Notes: generated by a model from the sequence alone, not told the origin. Counted from the first letter of the stretch, positions 1 to 5,608 are shown. The stretch is 5,608 nt of DNA from Halobacteriaceae archaeon Tc-Br11_E2g27 (GCA_001564135.1 LKNH01000178.1:1-5608); one strand, 5' to 3'. A program made the numbers and translations.

Positions 1-1
1 G

Positions 2-952
2 CATGAGGAACTTTCCTCGGCGTTTGACGAGCCAATCGGGCGACTCGGCGGAGGGACACAGACCGTCGAGCGGATTACCGTCTCGACGTACGACTCCGCC
101 TATTTGCGCGCCGACGAGTTTGGCGACCGGTTCGAACTGCTGGTCTGTGACGAAGTGCATCACCTCGGCGGAGAGGGCTATCGTGACATTGCCCGACTGT
201 TGGTCGCCCCTGCTCGGCTCGGACTCACAGCGACGTTCGAACGACCCGACGGCGCACACGAAACGGTGGCAGAGTTGCTGGGACCGCTCGTGTTTGAACT
301 CGACGTTGATGACCTCGCCGGAACACACCTCGCTCCCTACGATATCAAGCGCATCGAGGTCACGCTCACACCCGAAGAACGCAAGGAGTACGACCAGTAT
401 CAGGGCACCTTTACTGACTACCTGCAACAATCGAATATTACCTTTCGAAGCGGGAGCGATTACCAGAAACTGGTCAAACGCTCCGGAAATGACCCACAGG
501 CACGGGAAGCACTCCTCGCAAAGCAGCGAGCGCGCGAAGTGATGATGAACGCAGAACGGAAAGTCACGCGGCTTGCTGACTTACTTGATAGCCACCGCGA
601 GGACCGCGTTATCATCTTTACCGCACACACCGACCTGGTCTATCGCCTCTCCGAGCGATTTCTCATTCCAGCAATAACCCATGAAACAGCCGCGAGCGAG
701 CGACGCGAGATTCTTGAGCAGTTCCGCGAAGGAACGTACTCCCGGATTGTGACGGCAAACGTCCTTGACGAAGGAGTCGATGTCCCGGATGCGAACGTGG
801 CTGTCGTCCTCTCGGGCTCCGGGAGCGAACGGGAGTTTACCCAGCGGCTTGGACGAATACTGCGGCCGAAAGCCGATGGCGGCCGCGCCATCCTGTATGA
901 ACTGGTGACCGAAGAAACCGCAGAGGAGCGCGTTGCACGGCGACGGCGGTAG
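2..952 (+). CDS. rad25: XPB/Rad25-family DNA helicase, C-terminal part (5' end outside window)
   Basis: This is an SF2 ATP-dependent DNA helicase of the archaeal XPB/Rad25 type, expected to act in DNA repair or remodelling in the cytoplasm. The frame is open to the left edge, so the gene starts before the window; 316 residues are visible. Seen in order (visible numbering): a motif Ib-like VSTYDSAY (28-34), the Walker B box DEVH (50-53), motif III TAT (76-78), an Arg/Glu-rich middle segment (about 120-190) at the place of the XPB thumb insertion, motif IV VIIFTAHTD (203-211), motif V TANVLDEGVDVP (251-262) and motif VI QRLGRILR (281-288). The Walker A box and the damage-recognition domain must lie upstream. 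The TTG at 104 is not the start, because conserved helicase sequence continues before it. The protein ends in a basic ERVARRRR tail. XPB is often next to the nuclease gene bax1; none follows here. Family assignment is firm; the exact paralog is less sure. Confidence 0.9.
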   Translation, partial: HEELSSAFDEPIGRLGGGTQTVERITVSTYDSAYLRADEFGDRFELLVCDEVHHLGGEGYRDIARLLVAPARLGLTATFERPDGAHETVAELLGPLVFELDVDDLAGTHLAPYDIKRIEVTLTPEERKEYDQYQGTFTDYLQQSNITFRSGSDYQKLVKRSGNDPQAREALLAKQRAREVMMNAERKVTRLADLLDSHREDRVIIFTAHTDLVYRLSERFLIPAITHETAASERREILEQFREGTYSRIVTANVLDEGVDVPDANVAVVLSGSGSEREFTQRLGRILRPKADGGRAILYELVTEETAEERVARRRR

Positions 953-1031
953 CAGGTGGGCTCTCGTTACATCAGAGTGGGAACAACCGATGGTGTTAAA
1001 TCATCACACTCCTGAGTATCAACTCCAAACT

Positions 1032-1055
1032 AATTTCTCCGTTTGTTGTCTGTCG
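1032..1055 (+). terminator. possible T-rich terminator after the helicase gene
   Basis: A T-rich, C/G-interrupted stretch lies about 80 bases after the helicase stop, in the only intergenic space of this strand. Archaeal termination often uses U-rich tracts without a strong hairpin, and no stable hairpin is seen here. The tract has no run longer than three T, so this is a weak call made mostly from position. Confidence 0.2.
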
Positions 1056-1085
1056 CCTATCTCAGGCCATAACAAAAACGTGATG

Positions 1086-1133
1086 CTTACCGTATCCGTT
1101 ATACTTATACCAAACTAAGCCTGAGTCACAACT
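1086..1133 (+). promoter_or_regulatory. ribK-ribB promoter with TATA-like box and candidate RbkR operator
   Basis: Just before ribK there is an AT-rich tandem hexamer, TTATAC twice (1099-1110). Its centre is about 29 bases before the ATG at 1134, the normal spacing from an archaeal TATA box to the transcription start. That would place the start at or within a few bases of the ATG, and no Shine-Dalgarno sequence precedes the ATG, so a leaderless transcript is likely, as is common in haloarchaea. GTAT at 1092-1095 and ATAC at 1101-1104 form a small inverted repeat (4-base arms, 5-base spacer) that overlaps the TATA region. A repressor bound there would block TBP, so this is a candidate site for the HTH domain of the kinase encoded next. 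The promoter is well supported by position; the operator is inference. Confidence 0.55.
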
Positions 1134-1829
1134 ATGGCAGAGACACAGGTCGCACTGGACAGCGCCGGGGTGACGACGCTCAAACACCTCGCACTGGGCG
1201 GTGCGCTTGCGGGTGAGACGAAAATCTCCTGTTCAGGGCTTGCAGAGCGCCTTGATGCCTCAACACAGACGGCCTCACGCCGTCTCCAACGGCTTGAGGA
1301 TGGAGGCTATATTACGCGAGAGATTGTAAGCGATGGACAGTGGATTACGATTACCGACGATGGCGAGGGCCACCTAAAAGCCGAATACGAAGCATATCGC
1401 CGAATTTTCGAGGGCGACCGGTCAGTGTCACTGATGGGTACTGTTACGAGCGGGATGGGCGAAGGTCGACACTACATCACGCTGTCGGGATATATGGAGC
1501 AGTTCCGCGAGAAACTCGGATACGAACCGTTTGCCGGGACGCTCAATATCGACCTGACGCCGGAAAGCATCCGCGAGCGTGCGCGGTTGGATGCGTTCGA
1601 ACCGGTGACAATCGCTGGATGGGAGTCTGATGACCGGACCTATGGTCCCGCATACTGCTACCCGGCAACGCTCGAAAGCGAGGAGTGTACGTACGAAAAT
1701 GCCTGGATAATTGCACCCGAGCGTACACACCATGGCGATGACCACCTCGAAGTTATCGCACCTGAGAAACTCCGTGACGTCTGCTCGCTCACCGATGGGA
1801 CGGAGGTGACCGTTCATGTCACAGAGTAG
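1134..1829 (+). CDS. ribK: CTP-dependent riboflavin kinase with N-terminal HTH domain (RbkR type)
   Basis: This enzyme phosphorylates riboflavin to FMN with CTP rather than ATP (archaeal RibK, EC 2.7.1.161), in the cytoplasm. The 231 residues split into two parts. Residues about 10-85 are a winged helix-turn-helix: a recognition-helix-like stretch with TQTASRRLQRLEDGGYI (44-60), then a wing. Residues about 95-231 are the kinase: the glycine-rich GMGEGRHYITL (107-117), the FAGTLNIDL box (133-141) typical of RibK, and the C-terminal ERTHHGDDHLEVIAPEKLRD (196-215) that closes the active site. Such HTH-kinase fusions are known in archaea as RbkR, a kinase that also regulates riboflavin genes. The ATG at 1134 was chosen because a TATA-like box sits at leaderless spacing. 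ribB follows with a 14-base overlap, so the two are co-transcribed. The kinase role is firm; the regulatory role rests on family knowledge and the visible HTH. Confidence 0.95.
   Translation: MAETQVALDSAGVTTLKHLALGGALAGETKISCSGLAERLDASTQTASRRLQRLEDGGYITREIVSDGQWITITDDGEGHLKAEYEAYRRIFEGDRSVSLMGTVTSGMGEGRHYITLSGYMEQFREKLGYEPFAGTLNIDLTPESIRERARLDAFEPVTIAGWESDDRTYGPAYCYPATLESEECTYENAWIIAPERTHHGDDHLEVIAPEKLRDVCSLTDGTEVTVHVTE
1802..1809 (+). promoter_or_regulatory. strong Shine-Dalgarno site for ribB inside the end of ribK
   Basis: GGAGGTGA at this place is an eight-base perfect match to the anti-Shine-Dalgarno tail of archaeal 16S rRNA, six bases before the ATG at 1816. It lies within the ribK coding sequence and decides the ribB start in favour of 1816 over the in-frame ATG at 1843. 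Confidence 0.85.
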
Positions 1830-2490
1830 TAATGCAACGGGAATGGCAAGCAGCGTCGAGCTAGCACTCGATGCGTTCCGTCGCGGTGAGCCAGTCTGTG
1901 TGCACGATGCGGATGACAGGGAAGGCGAAACCGACCTCATCTATCCAGCGGGAGCTGTCACACCGGATGCCGTTGCCCGAATGCGAAACGATGCGGGTGG
2001 CCTCATCTGTGTCGCACTGAGTGACGAGGTATCTGAGGCGTTCAACCTCCCGTTTATTCAGGATGAGTTAACCCACCCGGCAGCAGGTGACCACGACCTG
2101 AGCTACGATGACCGCTCGTCGTTCTCTCTGACCGTCAACCACCGCGATACCCGAACGGGTATCACCGACGAAGACCGCTCGCTGACCATCCGCGAAATTG
2201 CAAGCGCAGCGAGCGTTCCGGAAGAGACACCGTTTGCTGAGCTGTTCCGCGCTCCAGGACATGTCCACCTCCTCCGTGCTGCCGCAGGTGGGCTTGCCGA
2301 ACGACAGGGTCACACCGAACTGGGAATTGCACTCGCCGACGCCGCCGACCTCCCGCCAGCTGTTGTCGTCTGTGAGATGCTCGATGACCGCACTGGCAAG
2401 GCACTTTCCCCGCAAGATGCTGCGACGTATGCCGACACTCACGGGATGCCGTATCTCGAAGGAAAGCAACTGCTGGAACGGTTTTCCTGA
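1816..2490 (+). CDS. ribB: 3,4-dihydroxy-2-butanone 4-phosphate synthase (DHBP synthase)
   Basis: RibB converts ribulose 5-phosphate to 3,4-dihydroxy-2-butanone 4-phosphate plus formate, giving the four-carbon unit for lumazine and riboflavin; it is a cytosolic Mg2+-dependent dimer. At 224 residues it is a stand-alone RibB with no fused GTP cyclohydrolase II domain. Visible signatures are the metal and catalytic loop DADDREGETD (31-40), the LICVALS strand (63-69), the substrate loop RTGITDEDR (113-121, the RTGxSAxDR box with changes), GHVHLLRA (148-155), where bacterial enzymes usually read GHVFPLRA, and the metal-binding GHTE (165-168). The start at 1816 follows a perfect Shine-Dalgarno site and overlaps the end of ribK by 14 bases, so translation is probably coupled as well as independently initiated. 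Its stop is only six bases from the stop of the convergent lipoprotein gene. Confidence 0.96.
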   Translation: MSQSSNATGMASSVELALDAFRRGEPVCVHDADDREGETDLIYPAGAVTPDAVARMRNDAGGLICVALSDEVSEAFNLPFIQDELTHPAAGDHDLSYDDRSSFSLTVNHRDTRTGITDEDRSLTIREIASAASVPEETPFAELFRAPGHVHLLRAAAGGLAERQGHTELGIALADAADLPPAVVVCEMLDDRTGKALSPQDAATYADTHGMPYLEGKQLLERFS

Positions 2491-2496
2491 GAGCCG

Positions 2497-3087
2497 TTAT
2501 TCCACGACGACTGGAATATCCGGCGTTTCGTACTGTATGTCGCCATCGTTCAGCAGTTGTAACACTAGCTCTGTCGTAGCACGGGATTCGGCGGTGAATG
2601 TCACCCGGTCGCCATCAATCTCGATAGCAACAACACCACGTGGGCTGTCCGCAGCGACGGGCAGGTCAACCGAGATGTCCGTCTCGCCGACGGCGACTCT
2701 GTCTCCGGTGTCGTCGGTCAAGAGCACGTCAATCGTTCTCGAACTGTTCGCCGGAATCGTGACTGGGACACCATGCCAGTGTGTAAAGTCTTCTCCGTGG
2801 TAGTGGAGGTCGCCGAGCACCTCCTCGGTTTCAACATCGACGAGACGGATTGGGAAGGCTGATGCGAGGGTGATGCCGTTGAGTTCGATGCGTGGTCCCT
2901 CGTCGACATCCACCTCCTCGTCTGCATCGTCGCTACCGTCGGGTGGAGAATCCCCGCCGAAACAGCCAGCCAGCGCGAGCGAGCCAACTGTGGCCCCTAT
3001 AAGGAAGGTTCGGCGACACGCCCGTGGCTGTCGCTGATGAGCTCGCTCATCCGTTTTGCGGGAGTGGGATGGCTGTCCGGAGTCCAT
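2497..3087 (-). CDS. small Tat-type lipoprotein with a His-rich HxH...HxH motif, function unknown
   Basis: I do not recognise a named family. The 196 residues begin with a 24-residue polar N-region, then a twin-arginine signal (R25 R26 in CRRTFLIG), a hydrophobic stretch and a lipobox LAGC with Cys42 as the lipidation site. An acidic linker (about 45-64) follows, then a domain of about 130 residues that looks all-beta. Its striking part is HYHGEDFTHWHG (95-106), with His95, His97, His103 and His105, a plausible metal site. There is no Cys after Cys42, which argues against a blue-copper cupredoxin. The gene starts three bases after the stop of the P19-like gene (TAG CGA ATG); a weak GAGGTG lies 15 bases before the ATG, so translational coupling is likely. 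The context suggests an accessory metal-binding or chaperone role in the same exported system. The gene is certain; the function is inference. Confidence 0.85.
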   Translation of the reverse strand: MDSGQPSHSRKTDERAHQRQPRACRRTFLIGATVGSLALAGCFGGDSPPDGSDDADEEVDVDEGPRIELNGITLASAFPIRLVDVETEEVLGDLHYHGEDFTHWHGVPVTIPANSSRTIDVLLTDDTGDRVAVGETDISVDLPVAADSPRGVVAIEIDGDRVTFTAESRATTELVLQLLNDGDIQYETPDIPVVVE

Positions 3088-3090
3088 TCG

Positions 3091-4410
3091 CTACTCGTCA
3101 GGCACCTCAACTGTCATTGGGGGCATCTCAATAAAAGCCGTTTCATAGCCCTGATGGCGAGCAACCTGTGGCGGTGACTCGACGATGAGGTCGAACTCAT
3201 CACCGGGTTCAAGCGTGACTGACGCGCCGTAGTGATGCCCCTGGTCGCTATCCAGCGTCTGAACCAGTTCGGCTTCGACGTCGCCATCGACAGAGAGTGA
3301 CATATCCGGAAGCGGGAATCGGTTATGTGGCGTCCGTGGAGAGACAAGAAGATAGTTTTCGCCCTCGTCGGCCAGCCGTGTCCCTTCGAGATAACGCACG
3401 ACGAACGCCGCATCCCCACTGGTGTGTGTCCCTAGGTCCTGTCCGGGATATTCCTCAGCGGGCGGAAGCGATGGCGAGGGAATGTCGTGGCTCCCGTGAC
3501 CGTCGTCGTTACCGTGCTCATGACCATCCTCGTCACTGTGTTCGTGGCTGTCGTCGTCACCGTGTTCGTGGCTGTCGTCCCCATGCCCACCGTGGTCACC
3601 ACTCTCATGCTCATCGTGGTCATGGTCTCCATGGTCGGTCGGTTCAAGTGCACCAGGCTCTCCCCACTCGTCTTCGTCGAGGAACTCGGTATTTGCCAGC
3701 AGTTCCTGTCGCTGTTGGTCGCTGTATTCGAGTTCGAAGGTCGCGTTGACTGTTTCCTCGAAGCGCCCCTCAAATGCCCCAGTCTTTCGGACGCCGATTG
3801 GGTTCATCGTCAGTTCGACGGTGTAGGTACCATCGTCGGGGACAGCGACGTTGTCGCCGAAGTGAAAGCCCATCTCCTGTGCAAGCATCGGCCACGGAGC
3901 AACCGGTTCGCCAACCTGCTCCCCGTCCTGTGTAATAACCATCTCGGCTCCGGCATCCACTGGTAGGATTGCACCGGTTTCGCTGTCCCAGAACGCAACC
4001 ATCAGATGCATACTGTCTTCGACAGTTGGGCGTTCTTCGACGGCTTCAGCCCCGCTCATCAGCCAGAACTGGTGTGGGTAGGTGAAATGCGGTAACAACA
4101 TATACTCACCTGCCTCGACCATCTCCAGATGAACGAACGGTTCCCGATGGGTCGGCTTATACACTTTATCCGGCGGGTCCTCGACGACCGGTAGTTCGTC
4201 AAAGCTCTGTGTCTCTTCTGGTCCCCCATCATCGGCCGCATCGTCGTCGGTCGTCCCCCCATCGTCTGCCTCATCAGCCTCGTCGCTGAGACAGCCGGCG
4301 AGCGAAATCGTTGCTGCCGCACTGGCCCCTAACAGAGCACGCCGCGAGAGTGGGGAGTTGGTGTGTTCTATCGTCGGTTCGCCATCGTTGCTGGGGTTAT
4401 CGTCGTTCAT
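3091..4410 (-). CDS. Tat lipoprotein with two P19/Tp34-like metal-binding domains joined by a His-rich linker
   Basis: This is probably an extracytoplasmic iron (or copper/iron) binding protein anchored to the outer face of the membrane. The 439 residues show a twin-arginine signal SRRALLG (22-28), a lipobox LAGC with Cys40, and an Asp/Glu-rich linker (42-68). A first domain (about 88-228) includes MHLMVAF (134-140) and WPMLAQEMGFHFGDNV (173-188), which resembles the P19 segment around MVASDGPHYGAN. A His/Asp linker (259-309) leads to a second domain (about 327-436) with HHYGASVTL (392-400) and PPQVARHQGYETAF (413-426), which resembles the P19 C-terminal GRHTDKETG part. P19/Tp34 proteins usually have one such domain. 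Databases may list the haloarchaeal relatives under DUF7350 (from memory, unchecked). The gene starts 27 bases after the DyP-like stop, with no clear Shine-Dalgarno site, and almost abuts the next gene. Domain similarity is by eye. Confidence 0.8.
   Translation of the reverse strand: MNDDNPSNDGEPTIEHTNSPLSRRALLGASAAATISLAGCLSDEADEADDGGTTDDDAADDGGPEETQSFDELPVVEDPPDKVYKPTHREPFVHLEMVEAGEYMLLPHFTYPHQFWLMSGAEAVEERPTVEDSMHLMVAFWDSETGAILPVDAGAEMVITQDGEQVGEPVAPWPMLAQEMGFHFGDNVAVPDDGTYTVELTMNPIGVRKTGAFEGRFEETVNATFELEYSDQQRQELLANTEFLDEDEWGEPGALEPTDHGDHDHDEHESGDHGGHGDDSHEHGDDDSHEHSDEDGHEHGNDDGHGSHDIPSPSLPPAEEYPGQDLGTHTSGDAAFVVRYLEGTRLADEGENYLLVSPRTPHNRFPLPDMSLSVDGDVEAELVQTLDSDQGHHYGASVTLEPGDEFDLIVESPPQVARHQGYETAFIEMPPMTVEVPDE
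3481..3576 (-). repeat. imperfect 24-base tandem repeat encoding His/Asp octapeptides
   Basis: Four tandem units of 24 bases encode DSHEHGDD, DSHEHSDE, DGHEHGND and DGHGSHD-I (residues 279-310 of the P19-like lipoprotein). At DNA level an 18-base stretch at 3538-3555 recurs exactly at 3562-3579, a 24-base period. Together with the preceding less regular part (to 3633), the linker holds 14 His in 49 residues. The repeat lies inside one reading frame, is a multiple of three, and could expand or contract by slippage without breaking the gene. Confidence 0.85.
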
Positions 4411-4437
4411 CTGTAGTCGTGTTTGGATGATTGTTCG

Positions 4438-5608
4438 CTATGCGCTCTCCGTTGGCAGGGCTCGCAGTGACCGCGGCGGCGTCAGATAGTTGCCACGGCT
4501 CCTGACGAAGATATACTGCAGGATGCCGTTGTTGAGACGGCGGCCAAGCGAGAGGTCCTCCCCGGCCATTGCCTCTCTAACCCGGACAAAATCGGCTATC
4601 GTCCGCTGATGAGAGAGGAAGTGAACTCCCGCAGAACCGCCATCAAGCGTGTTGAAATCGCGGCGCAAAAGCGGGGGCGTTCCGTCCTCATCGCGTGCAC
4701 GCGCAGCTTTCTGTGCGTGGCCGACGAGCCCCTCCGTTCGGGCATCATCGGCTGTCCGGTCGGTGATGTCGCCAAAGACCCCGGTCGATTGGTCGAGTCG
4801 CTCGCCAATCTCGCCGACGAGTTCCTCCTGTGCGTGTTCCGGACTGAACATCTGGGCAACCCGCAGGAAGTGGTCATCCTGTTCGAACCACTGGCGGAGG
4901 TTCAGCTCCAGCGATTCGATATGCATCGTTGACCCGCGTTCGTAGGGGCCATCGTCGATAGTGACGCGGGATTCGGGTGCCTGTGCCTCTGCAAACCCGG
5001 AGCGAAAGCCCATCAAAAAGGGAGCATCCTCGTGGAGTTCCTCCGGGAGGTCGATTCCTTCCTCGCGTGCCATCTCGACTGGGAGTCCCTCACCGACGAA
5101 TCCAGTCCGTCTCGGGTCACCCGGAGCGAAGATGTCGGTCAGAGCCGCCTCCATCTCCACTCCGTTTGGTTTCGGTTCGTTCCCCAGAAGTGCCTCTTCG
5201 GCTTCGAGCACTACCTGTGGGGAATCGCTCGCGAGGTGGATGAGGACATCCGCATCGTCAAGGTCGATGTTCCCCTCGATTGATGTCAACGGCTCCGGAC
5301 GGGGAATCGGCGGTGATTCGCCAATCGCCTCAAAATATGCGGGCGAATAGTTGACGGTAAACAATACTCCGTCGGGGCTGAATTCATAAGCCCGTTCGAG
5401 CGAGCGAAAGGTTTGTTCAACCTGCTCACGGGACCGTTCGTCTGGCTCACCCTCAAGCTCAAGCGGAAGCAAGATATGGTGTTCCGGCGCCAAAAGGTTG
5501 CCATCAGCATCGGACCGCAGTACGTCGTTCCAGGCGTGTTGACTGGCTGGGCGGTTTGCGGGGTCGCCGGTCGGCACCGCCCCGTCACCAGGTGAAAGCT
5601 CGACACAA
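4438..5608 (-). CDS. divergent DyP/EfeB-like peroxidase-fold protein, probably exported (5' end outside window)
   Basis: DyP-type peroxidases are heme enzymes; the EfeB branch is exported by Tat and works in iron uptake. Numbering from the GTG at 5577, the DyP order is visible: HHILLPLEL (33-41), GVLFTVNYSPAYFE (70-83), DADVLIHLASDSPQVV (108-123), MGFRSG (189-194, the GFxDG position), DDGPYERGSTMHIESLELNLRQW (208-230), VGHAQKAA (285-292) with His287 as the likely heme ligand, LLRRDF (303-308) with Arg305 exactly 18 residues later, as in DyP, GGSAGVHFLSHQRTIADF (313-330), and YIFVRSRGNYLTPP (355-368). The distal Asp is Ser193. The frame stays open to the right edge, so GTG 5577 is probably not the start; the last visible codon is a Cys followed by VELSPGDG, which could be a lipobox Cys. 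It leads a three-gene run with two lipoproteins. Databases may use DUF7405 (from memory, unchecked). Fold call fairly sure; peroxidase activity uncertain. Confidence 0.78.
   Translation of the reverse strand, partial: CVELSPGDGAVPTGDPANRPASQHAWNDVLRSDADGNLLAPEHHILLPLELEGEPDERSREQVEQTFRSLERAYEFSPDGVLFTVNYSPAYFEAIGESPPIPRPEPLTSIEGNIDLDDADVLIHLASDSPQVVLEAEEALLGNEPKPNGVEMEAALTDIFAPGDPRRTGFVGEGLPVEMAREEGIDLPEELHEDAPFLMGFRSGFAEAQAPESRVTIDDGPYERGSTMHIESLELNLRQWFEQDDHFLRVAQMFSPEHAQEELVGEIGERLDQSTGVFGDITDRTADDARTEGLVGHAQKAARARDEDGTPPLLRRDFNTLDGGSAGVHFLSHQRTIADFVRVREAMAGEDLSLGRRLNNGILQYIFVRSRGNYLTPPRSLRALPTESA

Noticed and set aside
104..106. TTG as the start of the helicase gene
   Set aside because: The frame is open to the window edge and the upstream residues (GRLGGGTQTVERITVSTYDS) are part of the helicase fold, so this is an internal Leu.
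987..1010. Possible hairpin (GTGT...ACAC) after the helicase stop
   Set aside because: Only four-base arms with a nine-base AT-rich loop; not a stable terminator stem.
933..1118. Small plus-strand frame of 61 residues overlapping the helicase end and the intergenic region
   Set aside because: No domain or acidic haloarchaeal composition, no Shine-Dalgarno site, and it runs through the ribK promoter.
1085..1120. GCTTA...TAAGC inverted repeat with a 26-base spacer before ribK
   Set aside because: Five-base arms at this spacing are expected by chance; not strong enough to call a hairpin or operator.
1428..1940. Minus-strand frame of 170 residues opposite ribK and ribB
   Set aside because: Shadow of two well-supported genes; basic, Arg/Ser/Cys-rich composition unlike a haloarchaeal protein.
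3487..3966. Plus-strand frame reading as a Val/Met-rich, membrane-like protein of 159 residues
   Set aside because: It is antisense to the His/Asp linker: His and Asp codons (CAC, GAC) read as Val codons (GTG, GTC) on the other strand. The minus-strand frame has a signal peptide and domain similarity.
4961..5350. Plus-strand frame of 129 residues opposite the DyP-like gene
   Set aside because: Ser-rich shadow frame without motifs; the minus-strand frame carries the DyP pattern along its whole length.
1..5608. CRISPR arrays, tRNA or rRNA genes, insertion sequences, attachment sites
   Set aside because: Looked for on both strands; no spaced direct repeats other than the coding 24-base repeat, no cloverleaf, no transposase or terminal inverted repeats.

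Overview
The window looks like chromosome from a haloarchaeon. The predicted proteins are strongly acidic (Asp/Glu-rich), two carry a twin-arginine signal followed by a lipobox Cys, and the DNA is moderately GC-rich. The first + strand gene set pairs an XPB/Rad25-type helicase with an archaeal CTP-dependent riboflavin kinase. The Shine-Dalgarno site in front of ribB is a perfect complement of the archaeal 16S rRNA tail, while ribK has a TATA-like box only about 25 bases from its ATG and so probably makes a leaderless transcript.

Layout. Positions 2-952 (+) are the C-terminal part of an XPB/Rad25-like DNA helicase whose N-terminus lies before the window. Positions 953-1133 are a short intergenic stretch with a possible T-rich terminator and the promoter of the next operon. 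Positions 1134-2490 (+) are a two-gene riboflavin operon: an HTH-riboflavin kinase fusion (ribK, the RbkR type of autoregulating kinase) overlapped by ribB (3,4-dihydroxy-2-butanone 4-phosphate synthase). Positions 2497-5608 (-) hold three convergent, tightly packed genes that read from right to left: a divergent DyP/EfeB-like peroxidase (5' end cut by the window edge), a two-domain P19/Tp34-like metal-binding lipoprotein with a His/Asp-rich repeat linker, and a small lipoprotein with a His cluster. There is no gene-free stretch longer than about 180 bases.

How the genes work together. RibB makes the four-carbon riboflavin precursor and RibK turns riboflavin into FMN using CTP. The HTH domain on the kinase probably senses the product and controls the operon. 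The minus-strand trio looks like an exported, membrane-anchored metal (probably iron) acquisition module: a heme-peroxidase-fold protein, a P19-type periplasmic iron binder and a His-rich accessory lipoprotein. It recalls EfeUOB and P19/FTR1 systems, but no FTR1-type permease is visible here; it may lie beyond position 5608.

The main points for a second look are in this trio. The DyP-like protein has lost the catalytic Asp of the GxxDG motif (it reads GFRSG). The P19-like protein seems to be a tandem duplication whose two halves keep different parts of the metal site, joined by a 14-His linker. The small lipoprotein has an HxH/HxH pair and no recognised family.
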